Of a DNA stretch of 64,000 nucleotides, positions 8,200-16,337 are shown piece by piece. Every line of letters starts with the position of its first letter. The stretch's first letter is position 1. The translations under genes were made by a program, and so were the position numbers. The stretch comes from Polaromonas sp. (lineage in GTDB: Bacteria; Pseudomonadota; Gammaproteobacteria; Burkholderiales; Burkholderiaceae_C). The DNA lies in the NCBI GenBank assembly GCA_013297865.1, contig JAAFIP010000007.1, positions 226,013-290,012 of the forward strand. Direction: 5' to 3'. The notes under the pieces were generated by a model. That model was not told the DNA's origin. It made no database searches and was given only the letters and a program-made list of their open reading frames with translations.

Positions 8200-10410
8200 G
8201 TGAATAAAAACCCCAACAAAGCCATTCGCATCTGGCTGGTCATTGGCCTGCTGTCCTATATTGCGCTGCCCTGGTATGCCATCCAGGACACCGCCTGGTA
8301 CAGCGTGCTGCCGCAGATCATGGGCGGTGCTGAGACGGCCAACGGCTTGGTGCAGGCCATCGTGCATGGTCGCAAATGGCTGTTGCTGGGCTTGATCGGC
8401 ATGGTCGTTGCGGCGGCCGGGCTGTCGATGCCGCCAGGCAGGAAGCAAAGCAACTGGTTTCTCGCAGGCGGTGTGATCGGCTTTGCAGGTTTGCTGGTCA
8501 GCGGATTTCTGATTGGCGCCAAGGGTTGGTCGTTCGAGCTCTTCAATGCACAGTTTGGGGAACTGGCCAAAAACCAGTTCGGTATAGGCATCGGTGCTTT
8601 CATCGCCTTGCTGTCGCTGGTAATGATCACGGCCTTTGGTGTCGCCCGCAGGGGCTACTTCAAAGGCGACTTGTTCGTCGCCTCTGCGGTATTGGGCTGC
8701 ACCGTGCTGTTGGTGCTGTTCATTGCATTCCCGGTCACCAAGGCTTTGTATGGTGCGTTCCTCAATGAAGAAGGGCAGTGGTCTATCACGGCCATTTTCA
8801 GCCGCATAGGCAACGAACGTGTCTGGGGCTTGAACTGCCTGGCAGGCGGCGTGCGCTGCGGCGTGGCGTGGAACACCCTGTTTCTGGCGCTGCTGACGGC
8901 TACCAGCACCACCATCCTGGGCACCATGATGGCGCTCATGGCCGAGCGCAGCGCGGGCCCGCGCATCCAGACACCGCTGCGCGTGGTGGCGCTGCTGCCG
9001 ATCATCACGCCGCCGTTTGTCGTGGGCTTGGGCCTGATCCTGCTGTTTGGCCGCGCCGGTATCGTCAACCAGTTTCTGGAATACGCCTTTGGCATCCCGC
9101 CCACGCGCTGGTTCTATGGCGTGCTGGGCGTGTGGGTGGCGCAGACTTTTGCTTTCACGCCGATAGCGTTCATGATCATGCGCGGCGTGGTGCAGGGCGT
9201 GGCGCCCAGCCTGGAGGAGGCCGCACAAACCCTGCGTGCAGACCGCAAGAAAACCTTCTTCACCATCACCTTGCCACTGCTCAAGCCGGGCCTGGCCAAT
9301 GCTTTTCTGGTCGGTTTTATCGAAAGCATTGCCGACTTTGGCAACCCGGTTGTGGTTGGCGGGCAGTATTCGGTGCTGTCTACCGACATCTTTTTTGCCA
9401 TTGTGGGCGCGCAGTATGACCAGGGGCGTGCGGCTTCGTTGGCATGGATTCTCACCATGTTTGCCTTGCTGGTGTTTGCGGCGCAGCGTGCCTTGCTGGG
9501 CAAGCAGAACTACACCACCGTCAGTGGCAAAGGCGATGCAGGCATTGCCATGACCCTGCCTGATGGCGTGCGCCGCACCTTGAATGCGGTGGTCTATCCA
9601 TGGTTGGCCTTCACAGTCATTGTCTATCTGTTTGCGTTTGCGGGCGGCTTCGTGCAAACCTGGGGCCGCGATTACACGCTGACCTTGAACCACTTCAAGA
9701 CCGCTTTTGCGCTGGAGTGGGGCCAGTTCGGCCTGGTGTGGGCAGGTACCGCCTGGAACTCGCTGTTGACCACGATCAAGCTGGCTGGCCTGTCTGCGCC
9801 AATGACGGCCGCAGTGGGCTTGCTGATCGCATATCTGCTGGCGCGCACCGAGTTCCGTGGACAGGGGCTGTTTGAGTTCGCAGCGCTGCTGGCGTTTGCC
9901 ATTCCAGGCACTGTGCTGGGCGTGAGCTACATCCTGGCCTTCAACGTGCCGCCCGTGGAACTCACAGGCACGGGCCTCATCATCGTGCTGTGTTTCATGT
10001 TCCGCAACCTGCCAGTGGGTGTGCGCGCGGGTACAGCGGCGTTCAAGCAGCTCGATAAATCCCTTGACGAAGCCTCTCTGATGCTGCGCGCATCCACCGC
10101 GCAGACCTTGTTCAAAGTGGTCCTGCCTCTGCTCAAACCGGCCCTGGTGGCGGCGCTGGTCTACAGCTTTGTGCGCGCCATGACGACGGTAAGCGCAGTG
10201 ATTTTTCTAGTCACGGCAGAAAACGAGCTGGCCACCACCTACATCATTGGTCGGGTGGGCAATGGCGACTACGGCGTGGCGTTGGCGTATTGCACGGTGT
10301 TGATCATCTTGATGTCGTTGGCGATTGCCTTGATCCAGTTTTTGGTGGGTGAGCGCAAGCTGGGGCGCCGCAAAGCTGCAGCTCCTTCTATTGCCGTTGC
10401 GGCGCATTGA
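8200..10410 (+). CDS. AfuB-like ABC transporter permease, two fused permease domains
   Basis: Inner-membrane permease of 736 residues with many hydrophobic helices and two EAA loops: the first around EEAAQTLRADRKKTFF with LPLLKPGL, the second around DEASLMLRASTAQTLF with LPLLKPAL. Two copies of the permease fold in one chain is the FbpB/AfuB arrangement. An N-terminal region of about 180 residues with further helices precedes the first domain, making it longer than typical FbpB. The likely start is GTG 8200, 59 bases after the binding protein; the ribosome binding site is weak. It works with the ATPase at 10805. Confidence 0.88.
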   Translation: MNKNPNKAIRIWLVIGLLSYIALPWYAIQDTAWYSVLPQIMGGAETANGLVQAIVHGRKWLLLGLIGMVVAAAGLSMPPGRKQSNWFLAGGVIGFAGLLVSGFLIGAKGWSFELFNAQFGELAKNQFGIGIGAFIALLSLVMITAFGVARRGYFKGDLFVASAVLGCTVLLVLFIAFPVTKALYGAFLNEEGQWSITAIFSRIGNERVWGLNCLAGGVRCGVAWNTLFLALLTATSTTILGTMMALMAERSAGPRIQTPLRVVALLPIITPPFVVGLGLILLFGRAGIVNQFLEYAFGIPPTRWFYGVLGVWVAQTFAFTPIAFMIMRGVVQGVAPSLEEAAQTLRADRKKTFFTITLPLLKPGLANAFLVGFIESIADFGNPVVVGGQYSVLSTDIFFAIVGAQYDQGRAASLAWILTMFALLVFAAQRALLGKQNYTTVSGKGDAGIAMTLPDGVRRTLNAVVYPWLAFTVIVYLFAFAGGFVQTWGRDYTLTLNHFKTAFALEWGQFGLVWAGTAWNSLLTTIKLAGLSAPMTAAVGLLIAYLLARTEFRGQGLFEFAALLAFAIPGTVLGVSYILAFNVPPVELTGTGLIIVLCFMFRNLPVGVRAGTAAFKQLDKSLDEASLMLRASTAQTLFKVVLPLLKPALVAALVYSFVRAMTTVSAVIFLVTAENELATTYIIGRVGNGDYGVALAYCTVLIILMSLAIALIQFLVGERKLGRRKAAAPSIAVAAH

Positions 10411-10475
10411 TGATGCTTGTCTTCATGATGACTCGTCGTATTCCGTTTACTGTTGGCTTGCCTTGGTCGTTCCAG

Positions 10476-10580
10476 GAGCAGGTCGACGGCGCACTCAGCT
10501 CCGCGGCTGTCCCCCGTGGCGGCCTAGGGCCGCCAACTCCTCCTTGATGCCGCTGCGCTGAGTGCACCGCCGACCTGCTC
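10476..10580. repeat. Nested hairpin element A
   Basis: Outer arms 10476-10499 and 10557-10580 are complementary at 22 of 24 positions. Inside are GCGGCTGTCCCCC, a perfect inner hairpin near 10516-10535 (TGGCGGCC/GGCCGCCA) and CTCCTCCTTGATGCCGCTGC. The core is the reverse complement of element B about 70 bases further on, while the outer arms are unrelated in sequence. It fills most of the gap between the permease and ATPase genes. Confidence 0.7.
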
Positions 10581-10633
10581 TTGCACAGAGGGCGGGTATT
10601 CAGCTGCCGCATGGCGACCTCATTTGCTGCCCT

Positions 10634-10717
10634 GGCGCTTGGTGTGAACAGCGCAGCGGCATCAAGGAGGAGCCCGAAGGGCGGGGGACAGCCGCGGAGC
10701 TGTTCACACCAAGTGCC
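10634..10717. repeat. Nested hairpin element B
   Basis: Outer arms GGCGCTTGGTGTGAACAG (10634-10651) and its complement at 10700-10717 pair at 17 of 18 positions. The core GCAGCGGCATCAAGGAGGAG, a short CCCGAAGGG hairpin and GGGGGACAGCCGCGG match element A in the opposite orientation. The rest of the 394-base gap (10411-10804) shows no gene, only a short AGGAA ribosome binding site before the ATPase. Confidence 0.7.
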
Positions 10718-10804
10718 GGGGCGTACACAACTACGGGGCAAGTTTCTAATTAAGCACAAACCCGCCAGTGCCACACATATCAGAACGCTCAACAGGAATA
10801 CACC

Positions 10805-11863
10805 ATGAACCACGGCGTTGAATTTAAAAATGTCACCAAGCGCTATGGCACGGACACGTCTGCAGCCATGGCCGTCAAGGGCATCAGTTTTGAAATTCAA
10901 AAAGGCTCATTGACCACCATTTTGGGCCCGTCTGGCTGCGGCAAGACCACCACACTGCGCATGATCGCCGGGCTGGAGTCACCTACCAGCGGCCAGATCA
11001 TCATGGATGGCAAAGACGTCACTACGCTCGGCCCGGCCGACCGCAACGTGAGCATGATGTTCCAGAGCTATGCGCTGTTCCCGCATATGAATGTGCTGGA
11101 AAACGTGATGTACGGACTGAAAATGTCTGGCATCGCCAAAGACACTGCCATGGGCCGCGCCAGCGACGCGCTCAAAAACGTAGGTCTGGTGGGCTACAAC
11201 GAGCGCTTGCCCAGTGAGCTGTCGGGCGGCCAGCAGCAGCGCGTAGCGCTGGCGCGCGCTCTGGTGCTGGAGCCTGCGGTGCTGCTGTTTGACGAGCCGC
11301 TGTCCAATCTGGATGCCCGCCTGCGCCGCGAAATGCGTGAGGAAATCCGTGGCCTGCAGCAGCGCCTGGGGTTGACGGTGGCTTATGTGACGCATGACCA
11401 GAGCGAGGCGCTGGCGGTCAGCGACCAGATCATCGTCATGGACCACGGCATCATTGCCCAGCGCGGGACGCCCAAAGTGCTCTACGAATACCCCAGCTCA
11501 GAATTCGTGGCAGGTTTTATGGGCGAGGCCATGCTGTTTCCTGGCGAGGCACTGGAGGATGGCCAAGTGCAGCTAGGGCCTCTGCGCATCAGCCCCAAAC
11601 AGCCGGTTGCCACTGGCAAAGTCAAAATTGCCATACGCCCCGAGGCCTGGCACATCCACGACCAGAACACCCACAGCGGCAACCTGCTGGCTGCAAGCCT
11701 GGTCAAGTCAGCGTATTTGGGCAGTTTTTACGAATACACCTTTGATACCGCAGTCGGCAGCATCTTTGTGGTCTCACCCAACCTCGTGCAGGTATTGCAG
11801 TTGGGGGCGCAGGTGCAGCTGAGCCTGGCGGACCATGGGGTGTCGGTGGTGGCGTTGCAGTAA
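10805..11863 (+). CDS. AfuC-like ABC transporter ATP-binding protein
   Basis: Cytoplasmic ATPase of 352 residues that completes the AfuABC-like importer. Walker A GPSGCGKTT is at 41-49, followed by the LSGGQQQRVA signature, LLFDEPLSNLD Walker B / D-loop and THD switch. The C-terminal third is a TOBE-type regulatory domain as in the FbpC/PotA group. AGGAA precedes ATG 10805. It is separated from the permease by 394 bases containing two strong hairpin elements, so expression may be partly uncoupled from the upstream genes. Confidence 0.9.
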   Translation: MNHGVEFKNVTKRYGTDTSAAMAVKGISFEIQKGSLTTILGPSGCGKTTTLRMIAGLESPTSGQIIMDGKDVTTLGPADRNVSMMFQSYALFPHMNVLENVMYGLKMSGIAKDTAMGRASDALKNVGLVGYNERLPSELSGGQQQRVALARALVLEPAVLLFDEPLSNLDARLRREMREEIRGLQQRLGLTVAYVTHDQSEALAVSDQIIVMDHGIIAQRGTPKVLYEYPSSEFVAGFMGEAMLFPGEALEDGQVQLGPLRISPKQPVATGKVKIAIRPEAWHIHDQNTHSGNLLAASLVKSAYLGSFYEYTFDTAVGSIFVVSPNLVQVLQLGAQVQLSLADHGVSVVALQ

Positions 11864-11942
11864 TCACGCAGCGTATGCAGTGGGGTAGGGACCAAGCACC
11901 GGATCCATTGACTGGTGGGGTGTTTATGCTACTGAAGTACGC

Positions 11943-11957
11943 TTTACCAATTGTAAA
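11943..11957. promoter_or_regulatory. TTTAC/GTAAA palindrome upstream of the sugar ABC operon
   Basis: TTTAC and GTAAA flank CAATT, giving an inverted repeat similar to the TTAC/GTAA core in the zwf promoter. It lies in the 253-base region between the AfuC-like gene and the sugar-binding protein gene, which otherwise shows no coding sequence. It may be a HexR-type operator; this is inference. Confidence 0.35.
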
Positions 11958-12116
11958 AACAGGGGGTACTTGATGAAAATACTGAGTTACACCTTGCCAA
12001 GGCATGCCTACACTGGGTTGGAATATGGTTTCAACAGGGGCTGCGGTGACCCATAGACCCTGTAGCGAACATATTGCGCGTCTCCATCCCTACATACTCA
12101 ATTTTTAGGATACCTG

Positions 12117-13424
12117 ATGTTGAAGTTAACCAAACTCACCCTTGCCATCGCAGCAGTGACCTTGATGGCATCTTGCGGCAAAAAAGAAGAAACAAAACCT
12201 GCAGCCGCCCCCGCCTCTGCGCCTGCTGCTGCGGCGGCAAAAGCGAGCGAAGCGGTGGAGGTTTTGCACTGGTGGACATCAGGTGGCGAAGCCGCCGCCC
12301 TGAATGTGCTGAAGAAAAACCTGGAAGACCAGGCAGTCAAGTGGAACGACATGCCCGTGGCCGGTGGCGGTGGCGAGCAGGCCATGACGGCTGTGCGCGC
12401 CCGCGTCACCTCGGGCAACCCGCCCACTGCCGTGCAGTTGCTGGGCTTTGATATTCAAGACTGGGCCAAGCAGGGCGCGCTGGCTGACATGAGCGCGCTG
12501 GCCGCCAAAGAAGGCTGGGACAAAACGGTGCCGCCCGCACTGCAGGCGTTTTCCAAATTTGATGGCAAATGGGTGTCTGCACCTGTGAACGTGCACTCCA
12601 CCAACTGGGTGTGGGCCAACAAAGCAGTGCTGGACAAAGCCGGCGTCAAAGAAATTCCCAAAGACTGGGATGGTTTTATCGCAGCGCTGACTGCGGTGCA
12701 AAAAGCCGGTCTTGTTGGCTTGGCACATGGCGGACAGCCCTGGCAGGATGCCACCATCTTTGACGGCGTAGTGCTGGCCACGGGCGGCATTGACTTCTAT
12801 CGCAAGGCATTCATCGACCTGGACCCCGCTGCGCTCAATTCGCCCACCATGGTCAAGGTGTTTGACCGCATGGGTCAACTGCGCAAGTTCGTGGACAAAG
12901 ATTTTTCGGGCCGCGACTGGAACCTGGCTGCGGCCATGGTGATCAGCGAAAAGGCGGGTTTCCAGATCATGGGTGACTGGGCCAAGGGCGAGTTCATCAA
13001 TGCCAAGAAAGTACCGGGCACCGATTTCCTGTGCTTCCGCATGCCTGGCACACAAGGGATGGTGACTTTCAACTCTGACCAGTTTGCCATGTTCAAGCTG
13101 GGGGCCGACAAAGGCGCTGCCCAGGAGAAGATGGCCAAGGCCGTGATGGACCCGGCCTTCCAGTCAGCGTTCAACGTGGTCAAGGGCTCTGCCCCAGCGC
13201 GTACCGATGTGCCCAATACCGCGTTTGACGACTGCGGCAAGAAAGCCATGGCGGATCTGGCCGAAGCCAGCACCAAGAACACCCTGGTAGGCTCGCTGGC
13301 CCACGGCCACGCCGTGCCCGCATCACTGAAAAACGCGGCCTATGACGTGATCACCGCCAACTTCAACGGCAAGGCCGACAGCAAGAAAGCCGCTGCTGAT
13401 CTGGCCGCTGCGATGAAAAAGTAA
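12117..13424 (+). CDS. Sugar ABC transporter substrate-binding lipoprotein
   Basis: A 435-residue binding protein of the family-1 sugar-binding type, with a lipoprotein signal (LMASC, cysteine near residue 20) and an alanine/proline-rich linker before the mature domain ([15 protein letters not shown]). HWWTSGGE, the GDWAKGEF region and [10 protein letters not shown] resemble glucose/mannose-binding GtsA proteins of pseudomonads and relatives. It heads a four-gene importer (two permeases and an ATPase follow). A strong terminator hairpin lies just after the stop codon, so this subunit is probably made in excess of the membrane parts. Confidence 0.88.
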   Translation: MLKLTKLTLAIAAVTLMASCGKKEETKPAAAPASAPAAAAAKASEAVEVLHWWTSGGEAAALNVLKKNLEDQAVKWNDMPVAGGGGEQAMTAVRARVTSGNPPTAVQLLGFDIQDWAKQGALADMSALAAKEGWDKTVPPALQAFSKFDGKWVSAPVNVHSTNWVWANKAVLDKAGVKEIPKDWDGFIAALTAVQKAGLVGLAHGGQPWQDATIFDGVVLATGGIDFYRKAFIDLDPAALNSPTMVKVFDRMGQLRKFVDKDFSGRDWNLAAAMVISEKAGFQIMGDWAKGEFINAKKVPGTDFLCFRMPGTQGMVTFNSDQFAMFKLGADKGAAQEKMAKAVMDPAFQSAFNVVKGSAPARTDVPNTAFDDCGKKAMADLAEASTKNTLVGSLAHGHAVPASLKNAAYDVITANFNGKADSKKAAADLAAAMKK

Positions 13425-13436
13425 CCATGTCTGAGC

Positions 13437-13468
13437 AAAAAGGGCGGCTTGCGCGCCGCCCTTTTTTG
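13437..13468 (+). terminator. Rho-independent terminator/attenuator after the sugar-binding protein gene
   Basis: The stem AAGGGCGGC / GCCGCCCTT with a short GC-rich loop is followed by TTTTTT. It lies between the binding protein and the first permease in the same operon, so it is likely a partial terminator. Confidence 0.85.
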
Positions 13469-13515
13469 TCACCCATAATGTAATTTTGTTTCTTCCAATC
13501 AGGCTATAGCTTGCC

Positions 13516-14385
13516 ATGCGTGCCGGACTTCTGCCCAAACTGCTGCTCAGCCCCAGTGTGCTCTTGATGCTGGTGTGTGTCTACGGCTATATCGCATTCA
13601 CTTTCTATCTCTCGTTCACGCCCTCCGGCATCATGCCTGTGCTCCAATGGCAGGGCGGCGAAAACTATGTGCGTCTGATGGGCCAGACCAACTGGAAAAT
13701 TTCGGTAGATAACCTGTGGGTGTTTGCCAGCCTGTACATCCTGATTGCCAGCCTGCTGGGCATGTTGCTGGCCATGCTGATTGACCAGCAGATTCGCGCC
13801 GAAGGTATTTTCCGCTCAATCTACCTCTACCCCATGGCCCTGTCTTTTGTGGTGACGGGTACCGCCTGGAAATGGCTGATGGACCCAGGCATTGGCCTGG
13901 AGCGTTCCATTCATGCCGCTGGCTGGGAGTCGTTTGCCTTTGGCTGGATCAAAGACAACGACATGGCCATCTACTGCGTGGTGATAGCGGCCGTGTGGCA
14001 GACCACGGGTTTTGTCATGGCCATGTTTTTGGCCGGTCTGCGCGGCATTGACCATGAAGTGGTCAACGCCGCGCGCATGGACGGCGCGCGCACCTGGCAG
14101 GTGTACTGGCATGTCATCCTGCCACAAATGGGCCCGGTGTTCCTGTCGGCCTTTGTGATTCTGGCGCACATGGCTATCAAGTCGTATGACCTGGTGATAG
14201 CGCTTACCGGCGGGGGGCCGGGGCGGGCCACCTGGCTGCCTTCGGTGTTCATGTACCAATACACCTTCACCCGCAACGAAATGGCCGTGGGAGCGGCCAG
14301 CGCCACACTGATGCTGATTGGCATCAGCGTGGTGGTGTTCCCCTATCTGATGCGCGAATACCGCCGCGTGGTGACCCATGGCTAA
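13516..14385 (+). CDS. Sugar ABC transporter permease (GtsB-like)
   Basis: Inner-membrane permease of 289 residues with about six hydrophobic segments and the EAA loop VNAARMDGARTWQVYWHVILP near residue 180-200. It is the first of two permeases in a carbohydrate-uptake (CUT1) importer. The TGG-rich region GGGPGRATWLPSVFMY near the C-terminus is typical of MalF/UgpA-like subunits. The stop overlaps the start of the next permease by eight bases, which indicates translational coupling. Confidence 0.9.
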   Translation: MRAGLLPKLLLSPSVLLMLVCVYGYIAFTFYLSFTPSGIMPVLQWQGGENYVRLMGQTNWKISVDNLWVFASLYILIASLLGMLLAMLIDQQIRAEGIFRSIYLYPMALSFVVTGTAWKWLMDPGIGLERSIHAAGWESFAFGWIKDNDMAIYCVVIAAVWQTTGFVMAMFLAGLRGIDHEVVNAARMDGARTWQVYWHVILPQMGPVFLSAFVILAHMAIKSYDLVIALTGGGPGRATWLPSVFMYQYTFTRNEMAVGAASATLMLIGISVVVFPYLMREYRRVVTHG

Positions 14386-15241
14386 GGCATCGCGCAACCG
14401 GGCATCACGCTGGCTGCTGTACGGCATCCTGTGCATTTTCGCGCTGTGCTTTTTGCTGCCCATTTATGTGATGGCGGTCAATTCGCTCAAGCCGCTGGAC
14501 GAAATTCGCAGTGGTGACCTGATGCACCTGCCTATTGAATGGACGCTGGAGCCCTGGCGCAGCGCCTGGAGCACGGCGCAAATCGGCGTGCAGGCCACGG
14601 GCCTCAAGCCGTATTTTCTCAACTCGTTTTTGCTGGTCATCCCCGCTGTGCTGATCTCTACGGCGATCGGCGCGGTCAATGGCTACATCCTCACCCAATA
14701 CCGCTTCAAGGGCGCCAATGTGGTGTTTGCCATGCTGCTGTTTTCGGTGTTTATTCCGTTTCAGATTGTGCTGATTCCGATGGCGCGCACCCTGGGCGCG
14801 TTGGGCCTGGCTGGCACAGTGACCGGCTTGGTCTTTGTCAACGTGGTGTATGGCATTGGTTTTACCACCTTGTTTTTCCGCAATTACTACGAAGCATTTC
14901 CGCCCGAGCTGGTGCGCTCGGCGCGCATGGACGGCGCGGGCTTCTGGGGTATTTTTGGCCGCATCCTGCTGCCCAACAGCGCGCCGATCATTGTGGTGGC
15001 GGTGATCTGGCAGTTCACCAATATCTGGAACGAGTTTCTGTTCGGTGCCTCGTTCAGCGATTACAGCTCGTTCCCGATCACCGTGGCCCTGAACAACCTG
15101 GTTAACAGCTCGACCGGCGTGAAGGAATACAACGTGCATTTTGCTGCCGCGTTCATTGCCGCCATTCCCACCCTGGTGGTGTATGTGCTGTCGGGCAAAT
15201 ATTTCGTGCGCGGGCTGATGGCGGGTTCGGTCAAGGGATAA
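14378..15241 (+). CDS. Sugar ABC transporter permease (GtsC-like)
   Basis: Second CUT1 permease, 287 residues. An N-terminal helix (LLYGILCIFALCFLLPIYVM) is followed by further membrane segments, the EAA loop VRSARMDGAGFWGIFGRILLP and the C-terminal YFVRGLMAGSVKG, a typical MalG/UgpE ending. It overlaps the preceding permease and is followed by the ATPase after 19 bases. Confidence 0.9.
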   Translation: MAKASRNRASRWLLYGILCIFALCFLLPIYVMAVNSLKPLDEIRSGDLMHLPIEWTLEPWRSAWSTAQIGVQATGLKPYFLNSFLLVIPAVLISTAIGAVNGYILTQYRFKGANVVFAMLLFSVFIPFQIVLIPMARTLGALGLAGTVTGLVFVNVVYGIGFTTLFFRNYYEAFPPELVRSARMDGAGFWGIFGRILLPNSAPIIVVAVIWQFTNIWNEFLFGASFSDYSSFPITVALNNLVNSSTGVKEYNVHFAAAFIAAIPTLVVYVLSGKYFVRGLMAGSVKG

Positions 15242-15260
15242 AAGGCAGGGTCATAACAAC

Positions 15261-16322
15261 ATGGCAACACTCGAACTTAAAGACATTCACAAATCCTTTG
15301 GCACCACCTCGGTCCTGCAGAATATTTCTCTGCAGCTTGAGGATGGCGAATTCCTCGTGCTGGTCGGCCCCTCCGGCTGCGGCAAAAGCACACTGATGAA
15401 TATCGTGGCGGGCCTGGAAGAGCCCACCCAAGGCCGCCTGCTGCTGGCGGGCCAGGACATTACCGACAAGCTGCCCGCCGACCGCAACATCAGCATGGTG
15501 TTTCAGTCCTATGCGCTGTACCCCAACATGACGGTGGCGCGCAATATCGAGTTTCCGCTCAAGATGCGCAAGGTGGACCCGGCCACACGCGCCGCGCGCA
15601 TTGCGCAGGTGGCGCAGCTACTGCAGATTGAGCATCTGCTCGACCGCAAGCCGCGCCAGCTCTCGGGCGGGCAGCGCCAGCGGGTGGCCATTGGCCGCGC
15701 CCTGGCGCGCGAGCCGCAGCTGTTTTTGTTTGATGAGCCACTGTCCAACCTGGATGCCAAGCTGCGGGTGGACATGCGCGCCGAGATCAAAAAACTGCAC
15801 CAGCGCACAGGAGTCACCACCATTTATGTCACGCACGACCAGGTCGAAGCCATGACCCTGGGCTCGCGCATCGCCGTGCTCAAGGGCGGCATCATCCAGC
15901 AACTCGCTGCGCCCATGACGCTGTACCGCGACCCGGCCAATCTGTTTGTGGCAGGCTTCATCGGCTCGCCTGCCATCAACGAAGTGGAGGCGGTGGCCAC
16001 CGACGAGCGCAGCGTGCGCATGCTGGGCGATGCCGAGTTTCAGATGCAGCTGCAAACGCCGCTGCAAGCCGGGCAGAAGCTGACCGCGGGCATCCGCCCC
16101 GAGCATCTGCGCTTGGACCCGCAAGGCACACTGCGCGGCACCATGACCGTGCTGGAGCCTACCGGGGCCGAAGACTTTGTGCGCTGCGCGATTGGCGCGC
16201 AGGAGCTTAATCTTCGCTTGAGCGGCCACCACGATTTTGCGGTGGGCGAGACGCTGCTTTTGACAGTGGACCCCGCCGATGTTTTGTTATTCGATCCTGC
16301 CACAGGCAACCGCATTCGCTGA
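15261..16322 (+). CDS. Sugar ABC transporter ATP-binding protein (UgpC/MalK family)
   Basis: ATPase of 353 residues for the CUT1 importer. Walker A GPSGCGKST is at 36-44, with LSGGQRQRVA signature, FLFDEPLSNLD Walker B and THD switch. The C-terminal TOBE/MalK regulatory domain includes GIRPEHLRL. By analogy with gts operons, glucose is a likely substrate, supported by neighbouring zwf, hexR, tal and pgi. That assignment is inferred from context. Confidence 0.92.
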   Translation: MATLELKDIHKSFGTTSVLQNISLQLEDGEFLVLVGPSGCGKSTLMNIVAGLEEPTQGRLLLAGQDITDKLPADRNISMVFQSYALYPNMTVARNIEFPLKMRKVDPATRAARIAQVAQLLQIEHLLDRKPRQLSGGQRQRVAIGRALAREPQLFLFDEPLSNLDAKLRVDMRAEIKKLHQRTGVTTIYVTHDQVEAMTLGSRIAVLKGGIIQQLAAPMTLYRDPANLFVAGFIGSPAINEVEAVATDERSVRMLGDAEFQMQLQTPLQAGQKLTAGIRPEHLRLDPQGTLRGTMTVLEPTGAEDFVRCAIGAQELNLRLSGHHDFAVGETLLLTVDPADVLLFDPATGNRIR

Positions 16323-16337
16323 TGAAGGGACCAAGCC

